Positions 27,403 to 37,288 of a stretch of DNA of 64,000 bases are shown piece after piece. Numbering within the stretch: the stretch's first letter is position 1; every line of letters starts with the position of its first letter. The notes under the pieces are model-generated. The model did no database searches, had not been told where the DNA came from, and was given only the letters and a program-made list of their open reading frames with translations. Source of the DNA: Rhodococcus sp. ARC_M5 (GTDB taxonomy: Bacteria; Actinomycetota; Actinomycetes; Mycobacteriales; Mycobacteriaceae); contig NZ_JALGQE010000006.1 in the NCBI RefSeq assembly GCF_022810405.1, forward strand, positions 186,001 to 250,000, read 5' to 3'. The translations under genes were made by a program, and so were the position numbers.

Positions 27403-28773
27403 GTGCCCAACGATGTGAGCAATCCCGGAAACACAACCGATATCGACGCCACCGTTGCCCTCGACGAAGTCGTGGATCTCGTCAGTTCCCTCATCCGGTT
27501 CGACACCTCGAACACGGGTGAGCTCGACACCACGGTCGGCGAGAAGGAATGTGCCGAGTGGGTGGCGAGCAAGCTCGAGGAGGTGGGGTACGAGACGGAG
27601 TACGTCGAGTCCGGTGCCCCCGGCCGCGGCAACGTGTTCGCGTGGCTGCGCGGAGCTGACTCCTCTCGCGGCGCGCTGCTGGTCCACGGACACCTGGACG
27701 TCGTGCCTGCAGAACCTGCCGACTGGAGCGTGCATCCGTTCTCCGGAGCCGTCGAGGACGGGTACGTGTGGGGCCGCGGTGCCGTGGACATGAAGGACAT
27801 GGTCGGCATGGCCCTCGCGCTGGCCCGGCAGTTCAAGTCCACCGGAACCGTCCCACCTCGCGACATCCTGTTCGCGTTCCTCGCCGACGAGGAAGCGGGT
27901 GGCAAGTACGGATCGCACTGGCTGGTCGACAATCGACCCGATCTCTTCGAGGGTGTCACCGAGGCGGTCGGCGAGGTCGGCGGGTTCTCGCTCACCGTCG
28001 CTCGCCCGGACGGCACCGAGAAGCGGCTGTACATGGTCGAAACCGCCGAGAAGAGCCTGGCGTGGATGCGGCTGACCGCGAAGGCACGGGCCGGGCACGG
28101 ATCGTTCCTGCACGACGACAACGCCGTGACGTACCTGGCCGAAGCAGTGGCCAAACTGGGCAATCACACCTTCCCGCTGGTGCTCACCGAATCGGTCTCG
28201 CAGTTTCTGCAGGCGGTCTCGGAGGAATCGGGTCTCGATTTCGATCCGACGTCACCGGACATCGACGGAACCCTGCTCAAACTCGGCAGCATCGCCCGCA
28301 TCGTCGGCGCAACCCTGCGCGACACGGCGAACCCCACGATGCTCTCGGCCGGCTACAAGGCCAACGTGATTCCGCAGACCGCGACTGCCGTGGTGGATTG
28401 CCGCGTGCTGCCCGGACGGCAGGCGGCATTCGAGAAGGAGGTCGACGAGTTGATCGGCCCGAATGTCGAACGCGAGTGGATCACGAAGCTCGAACCGTAC
28501 GAGACGACGTTCGACGGGGATCTCGTCGATGCGATGAACGACGCCGTCCTCGCGCACGACCCCAACGGCCGTACCGTGCCGTACATGCTGTCCGGCGGCA
28601 CCGACGCAAAAGCGTTCGCGCGCATCGGCATTCGCTGCTTCGGGTTCGCTCCACTGAAGCTTCCGCCGGAACTCGATTTCGCCGCGTTGTTTCACGGCAT
28701 CGACGAACGAGTACCCGTGGAGTCGTTGGAGTTCGGTACACAGGTACTCGAACACTTCTTGCTGCACAGCTGA
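27403..28773 (+). CDS. M20-family metallopeptidase (DapE2-like)
   Basis: 456-aa zinc hydrolase of the M20/M28 group, like Rv2141c. Metal-binding segments are [11 protein letters not shown] (His and Asp), GAVDMKDM (bridging Asp) and LADEEAGG (catalytic Glu pair). The C-terminal [11 protein letters not shown] and [10 protein letters not shown] segments complete the site. The start is a GTG at 27403. It is probably an aminoacylase or dipeptidase; true succinyl-diaminopimelate activity is not implied. The PEBP gene follows 16 bp later, in the same operon order as in M. tuberculosis. Confidence 0.88.
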   Translation: MPNDVSNPGNTTDIDATVALDEVVDLVSSLIRFDTSNTGELDTTVGEKECAEWVASKLEEVGYETEYVESGAPGRGNVFAWLRGADSSRGALLVHGHLDVVPAEPADWSVHPFSGAVEDGYVWGRGAVDMKDMVGMALALARQFKSTGTVPPRDILFAFLADEEAGGKYGSHWLVDNRPDLFEGVTEAVGEVGGFSLTVARPDGTEKRLYMVETAEKSLAWMRLTAKARAGHGSFLHDDNAVTYLAEAVAKLGNHTFPLVLTESVSQFLQAVSEESGLDFDPTSPDIDGTLLKLGSIARIVGATLRDTANPTMLSAGYKANVIPQTATAVVDCRVLPGRQAAFEKEVDELIGPNVEREWITKLEPYETTFDGDLVDAMNDAVLAHDPNGRTVPYMLSGGTDAKAFARIGIRCFGFAPLKLPPELDFAALFHGIDERVPVESLEFGTQVLEHFLLHS

Positions 28774-28789
28774 TACGAAAGGAACCATC

Positions 28790-29317
28790 GTGGCGTACAA
28801 CCCATACGACTCGCTTCCGGACCTCCCGACCTTCGAGTTGACGTCCGAGGATGTCGAGGACGGCAAGACCCTGAAGGACCAGCAGGTCAGCGGAATCATG
28901 GGAGCCGGTGGACACGACAACTCCCCGCAGCTGTCCTGGTCCGGATTCCCCGAGGGCACCAAGAGTTTCGCCGTCACCGTCTACGACCCCGACGCGCCGA
29001 CGGCATCCGGCTTCTGGCACTGGGCAGTGGCCAACATCCCTGTCGGAACGACGTCGCTGGTATCTGGAGCCGGCGACGACGGCGGAACCGGAGTTCCCAG
29101 CACCGCGGTGACACTGAAGAACGACGCCGGTCTGTTCCGCTACATCGGTGCAGCCCCGCCCGCAGGTCACGGACCGCACCGGTACTTCATCGCCGTTCAC
29201 GCGGTGGACGTCGAGCGACTGGAAGTCGACGAGACGGCCACCCCGGCCTACCTCGGCTTCAATCTGTTCTCGCACGCCATCGGTCGTGCGGTCCTCACCG
29301 GCATCTACGAGGCCTGA
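28790..29317 (+). CDS. YbhB/YbcL-family (PEBP, Raf kinase inhibitor-like) protein
   Basis: 175-aa phosphatidylethanolamine-binding protein family member, like Rv2140c. Conserved ligand-pocket motifs are [21 protein letters not shown] (about 65-85) and [19 protein letters not shown] (28778-28782) precedes the GTG start. It is cytosolic and small; its physiological ligand is unknown. The transcript ends at the terminator at 29325. Confidence 0.9.
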   Translation: MAYNPYDSLPDLPTFELTSEDVEDGKTLKDQQVSGIMGAGGHDNSPQLSWSGFPEGTKSFAVTVYDPDAPTASGFWHWAVANIPVGTTSLVSGAGDDGGTGVPSTAVTLKNDAGLFRYIGAAPPAGHGPHRYFIAVHAVDVERLEVDETATPAYLGFNLFSHAIGRAVLTGIYEA

Positions 29318-29324
29318 GCTCGCT

Positions 29325-29360
29325 CGTCGGGTGTCGGAAGATTCGTTTCGACACCCGACG
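29325..29360. terminator. Bidirectional terminator between the PEBP gene and pyrD
   Basis: CGTCGGGTGTCG (29325-29336) pairs perfectly with CGACACCCGACG (29349-29360) over a 12-base loop; the two genes converge here. Confidence 0.85.
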
Positions 29361-29362
29361 GT

Positions 29363-30445
29363 TCAGGGCCTGTTCGCGGAGCCCACCGCCTCGGCGATCG
29401 TGGCGAACCCGTGTTTCTCGAGCCGAGCTGCCAGTCCCCGGTGAATGCCCTTGATCCACAGCGGGCCGCCGTAGATGAACCCCGTATAGCCCTGCACCAG
29501 AGAAGCTCCCGCAGTGATGCGCTCCCAAGCTTGCGCCTCGGTCTCGATTCCCCCGACGGAAATCAACGTCAGCTGGGTGCCCACTCGGCGGTAGAGACGC
29601 CGCAGCACCTCCAGTGATCGCTCTGCCAGCGGAGCTCCGGACAGGCCTCCAGCGCCCATTCCGGCAACCAGTTCCGCATCGCTGCGCAGGTCCGCGCGCG
29701 AGATCGTCGTATTCGTGGCCACGATGCCGTCGAGGCCGAGTTCGACGGCCAGGTCGGCCACCGCGTCGATGTCCTCGTCGGAGAGGTCGGGGGCGATCTT
29801 GACCAATACCGGCACTGTGACAACCGACTGAACCGCCACCAGGATCGGCCGCAGCGATTCGACGGCCTGAAGGTCACGCAGACCCGGAGTGTTGGGGGAG
29901 CTCACGTTGACGACCACGAAGTCCGCCAACGGGCCCAGAAGCCGCGCGCTGACCGTGTAATCCGCCGCAGCGTCGGCCGGCTCCACGATCTTGGTCTTGC
30001 CGATGTTGGCACCGATCGGGATGCGCGTGCGCCGGCCGCGCAATCGGTCCGCAGCGTGTTCGGCACCGTGATTGTTGAAGCCCATGCGGTTGACGATGGC
30101 GCGGTCGAGAGGCAACCGGAACAGTCGAGGCGTGGGGTTACCGGGCTGGCTCTGCGCCGTCACCGTGCCGATCTCGGCGAAACCGAATCCGATGGGCTCC
30201 CAGGCATCGATGCCGTCTGCATTCTTGTCGAAGCCGGCCGCAAGACCGAGGGGAGCGGGAAAGTCGACGCCGAACACCGTCGAGCGCAGTCGCGGATCAT
30301 CGACCACGAACGCCTTCTCGGCCAGAAAACGCAGCGGCGGCGCGACGGCCACGGCGCGGAGCACCCCGAACGCGAGGTGGTGAATCTTCTCCGGTGGCAC
30401 GAGGAACATCAAGCGCAGCAAGGCGCGGTACAGACGGTCTCCCAC
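29363..30445 (-). CDS. pyrD: Dihydroorotate dehydrogenase (quinone), class 2
   Basis: Oxidises dihydroorotate to orotate in pyrimidine synthesis, passing electrons to quinone; membrane-associated through an N-terminal amphipathic helix. The GTG at 30445 has GGAAAGAAG just upstream and gives 360 aa, close to mycobacterial PyrD; the ATG at 30481 is an alternative. Motifs are [12 protein letters not shown] (FMN-binding), [15 protein letters not shown] with the class 2 catalytic Ser, and [15 protein letters not shown] and [11 protein letters not shown] form the phosphate-binding end. Confidence 0.93.
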   Translation of the reverse strand: MGDRLYRALLRLMFLVPPEKIHHLAFGVLRAVAVAPPLRFLAEKAFVVDDPRLRSTVFGVDFPAPLGLAAGFDKNADGIDAWEPIGFGFAEIGTVTAQSQPGNPTPRLFRLPLDRAIVNRMGFNNHGAEHAADRLRGRRTRIPIGANIGKTKIVEPADAAADYTVSARLLGPLADFVVVNVSSPNTPGLRDLQAVESLRPILVAVQSVVTVPVLVKIAPDLSDEDIDAVADLAVELGLDGIVATNTTISRADLRSDAELVAGMGAGGLSGAPLAERSLEVLRRLYRRVGTQLTLISVGGIETEAQAWERITAGASLVQGYTGFIYGGPLWIKGIHRGLAARLEKHGFATIAEAVGSANRP

Positions 30446-30510
30446 GTTCTTCTTTCCGATCGATCCGGCTCGGTCCAACATCCTGCGGTGGAACAGTACT
30501 GCCGTCGGGC

Positions 30511-30771
30511 TCAGATTCCGGGCTCCGGGATGTGATGCGCGGTCTTCTTGCGCTTGAGCAGCACGCGTCTGCTGCCGTCGGTGTAGAGGCGAACCCGCGA
30601 CAGTTCCCAGCCGCCGAACTCGGCTTGAATCGCCAGCCGCATCGACGCGGTCACCCTGGTCACGTCCGGGGGCAATCTCAGCGGCACGTATTCCCAGTCG
30701 TCGGAAGGCGACACTTCCCATCCGACGGGCATCTTCGCTCGACCAGGAGTCGAACTCTCGTGTGTGCTCAC
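30511..30771 (-). CDS. DUF5703 family protein
   Basis: 86-aa small protein conserved upstream of pyrD in mycolate actinobacteria (Rv2137c region). It contains [16 protein letters not shown] and a basic C-terminal part (VLLKRKK). There is no membrane segment or catalytic motif. It is probably transcribed with pyrD, which starts 65 bp downstream. Function unknown. Confidence 0.75.
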   Translation of the reverse strand: MSTHESSTPGRAKMPVGWEVSPSDDWEYVPLRLPPDVTRVTASMRLAIQAEFGGWELSRVRLYTDGSRRVLLKRKKTAHHIPEPGI

Positions 30772-30813
30772 GTGTCTCCTTCGTCACCAGAGTGGTTGTG
30801 GCAGAACCCCGGT

Positions 30814-31836
30814 TCAACGACCCGCAGCGGGGATGCGCTGCAGGCCGTCACCGGTTGCCGATCCCACGTACAGGTCGCCGGTGTCGGCGTCGACGGCCAT
30901 CGAATCGGGCTGCCGCACAGTGGCCAACCGCTCGACTTCGACAGGAATTCCGGTGTCGAGTGTGTACCCGACCACCTCGTTGAGGGCCGGCAATGTCACC
31001 CATGCGATACCGGACTGCTCATCGTAGGTGATCGCCCACGGCTGTGCGCCGACCGGAAAGCGTTGCCGCATCAGCAGATCGTGCGAGGTGAAAACGAGCA
31101 GCTCGGTTCCGGTCGAGTCGGTGACCAGCAGGCGGCCGAATTCGTCGCTGGTCATCTCCGCGGCGCCTTCGCCTGCACGCAGGGCCACGCCGAGGGTGCC
31201 GTCGTCCAGGTTCAGATCGGTCACCGATGTCTGTCGACGGTCGAGGACCGAGACGCCTTTCGGTGTACTGGCCAGTGCGTCGGCCGAGGTCAGGCTGCCG
31301 CCGGATACCGTGGCGGTGACCTGGCCGTTCGTATCGAGCACGCGGACCGTTCCGCTGTCGTCGCCGACGGCCGTCGTGCCGTCGGGCAGGTCTGCTGCGG
31401 ACAGCGCGTCGGCGTCGACGGTCATATCGGTGCGGCGACCGTCCGCCACGCCGATCCTCGCGACGGCACCGTCCATCGGAACGAGCACTGTCGAGTCCCG
31501 CCCGGCGACGAGTTCTGCTCCCGTGGAGCCCAGGTCGACCACACGGGTCTCCGCCGTGGCTTCGTCGACCAGGGTGACAGTTGTCGATGCGTCGGTCAGC
31601 GCCACCAGGGTGCGGGTGACAGGGTCGAAGGTGAGGGCGTCCACCGGGGCGAACGCGCTGACGGTTCCGGCGGGGGTCACGGTCGCCTCGGGGGACTCGG
31701 CAGGCGGTCGGGGTTCGACGGAGATGTCGTCGGCGTTCTCGTCGTCGCTGGAACACCCGCCGACCGACAGGACTGTGACGAGGGCGAGCGCGGACGCGAC
31801 TGCCGCCCGAATCGAACGAGCCGACGGTGTTCGCAT
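30814..31836 (-). CDS. lppL: LppL-like lipoprotein with YncE-type beta-propeller
   Basis: 340-aa secreted lipoprotein. The ATG at 31836 gives an Arg-containing signal peptide with a lipobox ending at Cys28 (SVGGC). The frame's extension upstream is unsupported, and TAGGTT lies 7 bases before this ATG. The mature part has repeated beta-strand blades ([38 protein letters not shown]), like the YncE/NHL fold. In M. tuberculosis lppL (Rv2138) has the same neighbours. The ligand is unknown; a short 42-bp gap separates it from the DUF5703 gene. Confidence 0.85.
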   Translation of the reverse strand: MRTPSARSIRAAVASALALVTVLSVGGCSSDDENADDISVEPRPPAESPEATVTPAGTVSAFAPVDALTFDPVTRTLVALTDASTTVTLVDEATAETRVVDLGSTGAELVAGRDSTVLVPMDGAVARIGVADGRRTDMTVDADALSAADLPDGTTAVGDDSGTVRVLDTNGQVTATVSGGSLTSADALASTPKGVSVLDRRQTSVTDLNLDDGTLGVALRAGEGAAEMTSDEFGRLLVTDSTGTELLVFTSHDLLMRQRFPVGAQPWAITYDEQSGIAWVTLPALNEVVGYTLDTGIPVEVERLATVRQPDSMAVDADTGDLYVGSATGDGLQRIPAAGR

Positions 31837-31843
31837 GAGGCCG

Positions 31844-31849
31844 AACCTA
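31844..31849 (-). promoter_or_regulatory. -10 element (TAGGTT) of lppL
   Basis: TAGGTT on the minus strand is 7 bases before the lppL ATG, which points to a leaderless mRNA. Confidence 0.5.
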
Positions 31850-31996
31850 CTTCCTCGAGAAGATGCTGCCTGTGGAGGCGCTGCCACATCTGTACCAGCG
31901 TGCGGCGATCTCGGCGAAATCGACCGCGCCGGATCTGTTGTCGTCCGGCCGCGTCCGAGGAAGCGGTAGCGTGATCGTCCGAGGTGAATGCACGAC

Positions 31997-32362
31997 ATGG
32001 GAGTGGACGTGGGATCCGAGGAAACACACTTCGTCGTCGAGGAAGTGAACGCGGGAACGCATGCGAACGGCTTCGGGCGGACCGATGACGGCCGTGCGTT
32101 CGCGTTTCGCGTGCACAGAAGCACCCTGTACGTGGAGATATACCGAGCCGATGTGCGGTCTCCCGTACCGGACCGGTCCGAGGTCGAGGCGGTCGCCGAG
32201 CATTCGGTCACCGAAGTCGATCTGACCGACGAACGCAGCATTGTCGGCGTGGTGCGTGATGCGGTCGCACACGCGCAGCAGCTGTCCGATGCGTCACAGC
32301 GAGACACCACGGCGGTGCGTGCTTTCTTCGATCGGGTCAATTCCGTGCTGGAGGGTTTCTGA
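31997..32362 (+). CDS. Conserved-looking hypothetical protein
   Basis: 121-aa acidic, soluble protein of unknown function. The ATG at 31997 has GAGGTG (31981-31986) at a good distance; the ATG at 31988 is too close to it. A -10-like TAGCGT lies at 31966-31971. The sequence has alternating strands (HFVVEEVNAG, FAFRVHRSTLYVEIYRAD) then an amphipathic helix (VVRDAVAHAQQLSDASQ), which resembles a compact alpha/beta domain. It is convergent with hmuV, and the two overlap by 26 bp. I do not recognise a family. Confidence 0.6.
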   Translation: MGVDVGSEETHFVVEEVNAGTHANGFGRTDDGRAFAFRVHRSTLYVEIYRADVRSPVPDRSEVEAVAEHSVTEVDLTDERSIVGVVRDAVAHAQQLSDASQRDTTAVRAFFDRVNSVLEGF

Positions 32363-33185
32363 CGCGGTGGGGAACCACCAGCTGTTCGCCCGTCTCGGGA
32401 TGATCGAACACATCGACGGGGTGCCGGTAGACCCGGCCCAACCGCTCGGCGGTGAGCACCTCCCGCGGCGGACCGGCAGCAATCGATCGTCCCGAATCCA
32501 GGATCGCGACGCGGTCGGCGTACGCCGCTGCGAGTCCGAGATCGTGCAGCACGACGACCACGGCGCGGCCCTGTTCGGCGAGTGAGCGCACCACGGCCAT
32601 CACCGACTCCTGATGTCCCACGTCGAGTGCGGCGGTGGGTTCGTCCAGCATGATCGTTGCGGTGTCCTGCGCTATGACGCGCGCCAACGCGACCCGGGCC
32701 TGCTCACCTCCCGAGAGTGACGCGAACGGTCGACGCGAGAACTCCGATACATCACAGGCGGACATGGCTGCGGCGACGCGGTCGTCGTCGTTGCGTGCTG
32801 CCGACGTGCCGACCCAGGGAGCTCGACCCATTCGGACGATTTGGCCGGCCGTGAACGCGAACCCGACGCTGTGTTGTTGAGGGAGCACAGCGCGGCGCCT
32901 GGCCAGGTCCACCGTGCGGATGCGGGTCAGCGGTTCGTCGCCCAGCAGAACCGATCCGGCACTGGGTTCGGTATCTCCCGCCAGGACCGACAGCAGCGTC
33001 GATTTGCCCGCGCCGTTGGGGCCGACCAACGCCAGTATCTCGCCGGCCACCACGTCGAGGTGGACATCGGACAAAACGGTGGCGTCCCCGCGCCGTGCGG
33101 AGACTCCGCGGGCGACGAGGGCGCTCGAACCCGGTTTCGGCGCGGCCGGGATGTCGCGGCGCGCGGTGCCGATCAGTCTCGTCAC
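32337..33185 (-). CDS. hmuV: Heme ABC transporter ATP-binding protein HmuV
   Basis: 282-aa ATPase of a heme/hemin importer. It shows Walker A GPNGAGKST, the Q-loop, the ABC signature LSGGEQARVALARV and Walker B TIMLDEPTAALD. An N-terminal extension of about 25 residues precedes the domain. The start overlaps the hmuU stop by 4 bp, completing the hmuT-hmuU-hmuV operon. It acts on the cytoplasmic face with the FecCD-type permease. The 3' end overlaps the convergent hypothetical gene. Confidence 0.9.
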   Translation of the reverse strand: MTRLIGTARRDIPAAPKPGSSALVARGVSARRGDATVLSDVHLDVVAGEILALVGPNGAGKSTLLSVLAGDTEPSAGSVLLGDEPLTRIRTVDLARRRAVLPQQHSVGFAFTAGQIVRMGRAPWVGTSAARNDDDRVAAAMSACDVSEFSRRPFASLSGGEQARVALARVIAQDTATIMLDEPTAALDVGHQESVMAVVRSLAEQGRAVVVVLHDLGLAAAYADRVAILDSGRSIAAGPPREVLTAERLGRVYRHPVDVFDHPETGEQLVVPHRVRNPPARN

Positions 33186-34249
33186 GCCCAGCCGCCCTGG
33201 CGAGCACGGGTACGGCGGAGCAGCCAGAAGAAGAACGGCGCACCTGCCAGCGAGGTCACCATGCCGAGCGGTAGGTCGACGTTCGCGACGAGGGTCCGCG
33301 TAACGAGATCGGCAGCGACCAGCACGACGCCCCCGGCGAGGGCGCTGGCCGGAATCAGGAGTCGATGGGCGGGACCGAGCACCATCCGCATGGCGTGCGG
33401 AACCACCAGACCCACGAACAGGATGATTCCGGTGAAGGCGACTCCGGACGCGACGAGCAGGGCGACGACGACGATGGCGAACTGCCTGAGTCGTTCGACG
33501 TTCACGCCCAGATGGCGTGCCACGTTCTCTCCGAGCGCAAGCAGGTCGAGTCTGCGGGCGATCGCCATGGAGGCACCGATTCCGAGCAGTGCGAGCGGGC
33601 CGACCACGGCCACCGACTGCCAGGTTGCGCCCGCGAGCGACCCCAGCTGCCAGAACACGATCTGATCGCGGGCGGCGGGACTGGCGACGAAGGTGAAGAA
33701 CGCGATGATGCCGCCGGCGAAGGCATTGACCGCAACGCCCGTGAGGATGAGCGTCACCACTTCGGTGCGACCTGCGTCACGAGCGAGGAAATACACGGCG
33801 ATCGTGGTGACGAGCCCGCCGACGAATGCAGCGAACGCCACACTCCAGACTCCGGCGAAGCTGCCACCGAGCACGATGACCGAGCTGGCTCCGACGGCGG
33901 CACCAGAGGAGACCCCGACGACACCCGGCTCGGCCAGTGGATTGGCGAACACCCCCTGGAGCAGCGCACCCGCGCAGCCCAGGCACGCGCCGACGACGAC
34001 AGCCAGCGTCAGCCGCGGGAATCGGACCTGCCACAGCGTCACCTCACCGCTGGGATGGGCGGGCATCGGGCCGATGTCGAGTCCCACCCGATGTATGAGA
34101 CTGCCCAGTACTTCCAGCGGAGTCGTCGGAACCTGCCCCACGACGGCCGAGATCAATGCCAGGCCCACCAGCGCCGCGCCCAGGGCTCCGAATGTGGCAA
34201 GAACCTTCCCTCGGCCCGTGCGTGGTTCGGCGAGTGTCCGGTCCGTCAT
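33182..34249 (-). CDS. hmuU: Heme ABC transporter permease HmuU (FecCD family)
   Basis: 355-aa integral membrane permease with about nine to ten helices. The ATG at 34249 overlaps the hmuT stop (ATGA), although the frame runs open much further upstream. Family motifs are GACLGCAGALLQGVFANPLAEPGVVGVSSGA (permease loop region) and VGLVVPHAMRMVLGPAHR, the cytoplasmic coupling segment. It transports heme or a siderophore delivered by HmuT; heme specificity is inferred from the operon pattern. Confidence 0.88.
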   Translation of the reverse strand: MTDRTLAEPRTGRGKVLATFGALGAALVGLALISAVVGQVPTTPLEVLGSLIHRVGLDIGPMPAHPSGEVTLWQVRFPRLTLAVVVGACLGCAGALLQGVFANPLAEPGVVGVSSGAAVGASSVIVLGGSFAGVWSVAFAAFVGGLVTTIAVYFLARDAGRTEVVTLILTGVAVNAFAGGIIAFFTFVASPAARDQIVFWQLGSLAGATWQSVAVVGPLALLGIGASMAIARRLDLLALGENVARHLGVNVERLRQFAIVVVALLVASGVAFTGIILFVGLVVPHAMRMVLGPAHRLLIPASALAGGVVLVAADLVTRTLVANVDLPLGMVTSLAGAPFFFWLLRRTRARQGGWA

Positions 34250-35253
34250 GACGCCGGGTCGTACACGGCCTTCGACAGTGCGCCCAACACCTTTCCCGTG
34301 TTCGGGCCGAAACTGAGGATGGTCCCGTCGTCCATGTCCACCACCCGGCGTTCTCGGCCTGCGGGGGTCTGGGCGATTCCGGGGATCTGCTCGAGACCCT
34401 CGATTCCGCCGATCGATTCGAGGCCCCTGGTCATCATCAGAATGACGTCGGGTGCTGCGGCGATCAAGGCTTCGCTGGTGACCGGCACGAATTGCTCGGT
34501 CAGACCCGATTCGACACCGGCATCCCTGGCACCGAGAGCCTCGATCAGTGCGTCTGCTCCCGAGCCTGGCCCGGCGAGCATCTTGATTGCCGGGCCGCGC
34601 ATGTACAGAAACGCGATCTTCAGTGGTTCGGAGGAGCCTGGAGCGTCGTTCGCCGCTGCCGAGATCTCGGTGGTCGTTCGTTCGGCGAGGGCGGCACCGG
34701 CGTCGGGCACCCCAAGGGCGGCTGCCACGGCCTCGATCTGGGTTGCGACGCCGGCCAGAGTCCGCGTGGGGTCGAAGTACACGACGGGAATGCCCGCGGC
34801 TCGGATCTGATCCTGCACAGCGCGTGGACCGATGCTGGTGTCGGTCAGCACGACGGTCGGCGACAGCGCCAGAATTCCCTCGGCGCTCAGGGAATGGCCT
34901 GTCGGGGTGACATCGGGCACGTCCTCGGCCGCAGGAAATGTGGCAGAGGTGTCCCGACCGACGAGGTTGTCGCCGAGGCCCAGCGCGAAGACGGTCTCGG
35001 CGAGCGTGCCGTACTGGTCGGCAGCGACGATGCGGGTGTTGTCCGTCACCGTCACGGCGACGCCGTCGAACCCGGTCACGGTGACGGGGAGTACCGCCGC
35101 TGGATCGGCCGTGACGGGCTCCGGGTCCGGGTCGTCGACGACGGCGGTCCGTGGGCCGATGGAGCCCGGCAATTCTGCGGCGGGGGTGTTCGCCGAGCAG
35201 GCGACCAGAAGTCCGGCGACGAGGAGCACGGCGGCGAGACGGTTGACGGTCAC
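34246..35253 (-). CDS. hmuT: Heme ABC transporter substrate-binding lipoprotein HmuT
   Basis: 335-aa class III periplasmic-binding-fold lipoprotein. The signal peptide ends in the lipobox LVAC at Cys19. Family motifs are RIVAADQYGTLAETVFALGLGDNLVGRDTS and LSPTVVLTD, and a C-terminal DDGTILSFGPNTGKVLGALS. The GTG start lies 6 bases after TAACCT (35260-35265 on the minus strand), so the mRNA is probably leaderless; this -10 overlaps an IdeR/DtxR-like box. The first gene of hmuTUV. Confidence 0.88.
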   Translation of the reverse strand: MTVNRLAAVLLVAGLLVACSANTPAAELPGSIGPRTAVVDDPDPEPVTADPAAVLPVTVTGFDGVAVTVTDNTRIVAADQYGTLAETVFALGLGDNLVGRDTSATFPAAEDVPDVTPTGHSLSAEGILALSPTVVLTDTSIGPRAVQDQIRAAGIPVVYFDPTRTLAGVATQIEAVAAALGVPDAGAALAERTTTEISAAANDAPGSSEPLKIAFLYMRGPAIKMLAGPGSGADALIEALGARDAGVESGLTEQFVPVTSEALIAAAPDVILMMTRGLESIGGIEGLEQIPGIAQTPAGRERRVVDMDDGTILSFGPNTGKVLGALSKAVYDPAS

Positions 35254-35257
35254 AACG

Positions 35258-35276
35258 GAAGGTTAGCCTGTCCGAT
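35258..35276. promoter_or_regulatory. Candidate IdeR/DtxR iron box over the hmuT -10
   Basis: GAAGGTTAGCCTGTCCGAT matches 13 of 19 positions of the TTAGGTTAGCCTAACCTAA-type iron box, with the central AGGTTAGCCT intact. It overlaps the hmuT -10 (TAACCT on the minus strand), as expected for iron-dependent repression of heme uptake. Counted by eye. Confidence 0.6.
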
Positions 35277-35288
35277 GTTGGCGGGTCT

Positions 35289-36221
35289 TCAGGCGCTGAC
35301 GTCGTCAAGCGCCGATGCGATCGCGGGCGGCAGCTCGAGTTCCTCGGCCATCAGTGCGCCCATCAGTTGCGCGAGGTCCCGCGCTCCCACGATGGCGCTG
35401 CTCACTCCGGGTCGGTCCCGCGCCCATGCGAGTGCAACCACCAGGGGAGAAGTGGCCAGCCCGTCGGCAGCGGTGACGGCCGCGTCGACGACGCCCACAG
35501 CGGAATCGGTCAGGTACGCGTGCACGGCCTCGGCGTGCAGTTCGTCGGCCCCACGGGAGTCAGCGGGTACGCCGTTGCGGTACTTGCCCGTCAGGACGCC
35601 GCCTGCCAGGGGGACCGCGGCGAGGATGCCGATGCCGTGGTGGTGCGCGGCCGGAACCAGCTCGTCCTCGATTCCGCGCGCAAGCAGCGAATACTCGGCC
35701 TGAGTGGCCACGATGTGTCCGGTACCGGCCGCGCCTGCCGCCGTCGCGAGTTGCCAGCCGAGGTATCCACGGGCACCGGTGTAGCGGACCCGTCCGCTGG
35801 TCACGGCGTAGTCGAGCGTCGCGGCGACCTCGTCGACCGGGGTCATCGGGTCCCAGGCCGCCACCTGCCAGAGGTCGAGGTAGTCGGTCCCGAGCTCGCG
35901 CAGAGTGGCATCGAGTTGGCCGAGCAGGCCGCGGCGGGAGCAGTCGACGTGATAGCGGCCGTAGCGAGAACTCAGTCCCGCTGCGCTGCTGATCACCAGT
36001 TCGTGCCGGGGGACGACGTCGTCGAGCAACTCGGCGAGCACACGTTGCGCGCGTCCGTCCCCGTACGCCGGAGAGGTGTCGACGAGCGTGCCGCCGGCCT
36101 CGGCGAACGCCGACAACTGTGCTGCCGCGTCGTCACCGTCGGTTCCGCTACCCCATCCGAGGGTGCCGAGGCCGAGTCGGGAGACTCGGAGTCCGCTGGT
36201 ACCGACCGATCTCTGCTTCAT
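35289..36221 (-). CDS. Aldo/keto reductase family protein with degenerate active site
   Basis: 310-aa (beta/alpha)8 aldo/keto reductase-like protein. The N-terminal RxLGxxGLxVSxLGLGT motif and GGTLVDTSPAYGDG (Asp48 and Tyr53 of the tetrad) are present. At the positions of the catalytic Lys and His, however, the sequence reads ISSAAG (Ala80) and LWQVAAWD (Ala121). NADPH binding may remain (IVGARDLAQL near the C-terminus), but normal reductase chemistry is doubtful. It is divergent from uppP across a 202-bp gap. Its partners are unknown. Confidence 0.8.
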   Translation of the reverse strand: MKQRSVGTSGLRVSRLGLGTLGWGSGTDGDDAAAQLSAFAEAGGTLVDTSPAYGDGRAQRVLAELLDDVVPRHELVISSAAGLSSRYGRYHVDCSRRGLLGQLDATLRELGTDYLDLWQVAAWDPMTPVDEVAATLDYAVTSGRVRYTGARGYLGWQLATAAGAAGTGHIVATQAEYSLLARGIEDELVPAAHHHGIGILAAVPLAGGVLTGKYRNGVPADSRGADELHAEAVHAYLTDSAVGVVDAAVTAADGLATSPLVVALAWARDRPGVSSAIVGARDLAQLMGALMAEELELPPAIASALDDVSA

Positions 36222-36423
36222 ATGTGCCGAATGTCCTTTTACGTGTGATCGTCGCTGTCGAACTGCACTGCCGCCAGTGCACAGTAGTGCGCCGCGCCGC
36301 TCGGTGCGCAGGTGCCGCGCCGGGTACGGTCGTGCCCGTGAATCGCGAATTCAGGGGGCAGGCCGTCGGCCGCGCATCGGTAGTGAACAGTTCATCGACA
36401 CCGATCTCGAAGGGTGACGCAGC

Positions 36424-37263
36424 ATGATCGACATGACGTGGCTGCAGGCGATCATCCTCGGTGCAGTGCAGGGCTTGACCGAATTCCTACCGATCTCCTC
36501 GTCCGGGCACCTGCGCATCGTGTCCAGTGTGTTCTGGAACGAGGACGCCGGTGCCTCGTTCACCGCGGTGACCCAGCTCGGCACCGAAGCCGCTGTGCTG
36601 CTGTTCTTCTGGCGAGACATCGTCAGAATCGTCAAGGCGTGGTTCGTCGGCCTGAAGAAGAAGGAAGAACGCGGACTCGATTACCGCATGGGGTGGTACG
36701 TGATCATTGCCACCATCCCCATCGGCGTTCTAGGCCTGCTGTTCAAGGATCAGATCCGCACCGGTGCGCGAAACCTCTACCTCATCGCTTTCATGCTGAT
36801 CGCGTTCGCCGTCGTCATCGCGATCGCGGAGAAGGTGGGTCGCAAAGAACGCCCGATCGAGAAGCTGACCACCCGGGACGGCATCGTCATGGGTCTGGCG
36901 CAGTGTCTCGCGCTGATCCCCGGAGTGTCCCGTTCCGGGGCGACGACCAGCGCAGGCCTGTTCCTCGGGCTCGAACGCGAGGCAGCGGTTCGCTTCTCGT
37001 TCCTGCTCGCCATCCCGGCGGTCACCGCCTCCGGCCTCTTCTCGCTGCCCGACGCCTTCGAGCCGGTCGGCTCCGGCCTGGCCGCGTCGGGTCCGCAGCT
37101 GTTGGTGGCCACGATCATCGCCTTCGGGCTCGGCTACGCCTCGATCGCCTGGCTGCTGAAGTTCGTCGCGAACCACTCGCTGTACTGGTTCGTCGGATAC
37201 CGCATCGTGCTGGGCGTCGTGGTGCTCGGCCTGCTGGCCGGTGGGGTCGTATCTGCAACGTAG
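36424..37263 (+). CDS. uppP: Undecaprenyl-diphosphatase UppP
   Basis: Dephosphorylates undecaprenyl diphosphate to recycle the lipid carrier for peptidoglycan and arabinogalactan. The 279-aa membrane protein shows both family motifs: [14 protein letters not shown] (about 17-30) and [13 protein letters not shown] (about 165-177). Around eight hydrophobic helices are visible. GAAGGG ends 9 bases before the ATG at 36424; an ATG at 36433 is possible. As in mycobacteria (Rv2136c), it leads into the histidine phosphatase-DUF3090-SCO1664 series. Loss of activity is the target effect of bacitracin-type drugs in related systems. Confidence 0.93.
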   Translation: MIDMTWLQAIILGAVQGLTEFLPISSSGHLRIVSSVFWNEDAGASFTAVTQLGTEAAVLLFFWRDIVRIVKAWFVGLKKKEERGLDYRMGWYVIIATIPIGVLGLLFKDQIRTGARNLYLIAFMLIAFAVVIAIAEKVGRKERPIEKLTTRDGIVMGLAQCLALIPGVSRSGATTSAGLFLGLEREAAVRFSFLLAIPAVTASGLFSLPDAFEPVGSGLAASGPQLLVATIIAFGLGYASIAWLLKFVANHSLYWFVGYRIVLGVVVLGLLAGGVVSAT

Positions 37264-37275
37264 GTTCGTCCTCAT

Positions 37276-37281
37276 TAGGCT
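37276..37281 (+). promoter_or_regulatory. -10 element (TAGGCT) of the histidine phosphatase gene
   Basis: TAGGCT followed by 7 bases and the ATG at 37289, giving an apparent leaderless mRNA inside the 25-bp gap after uppP. Confidence 0.5.
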
Positions 37282-37288
37282 CGTTGCA

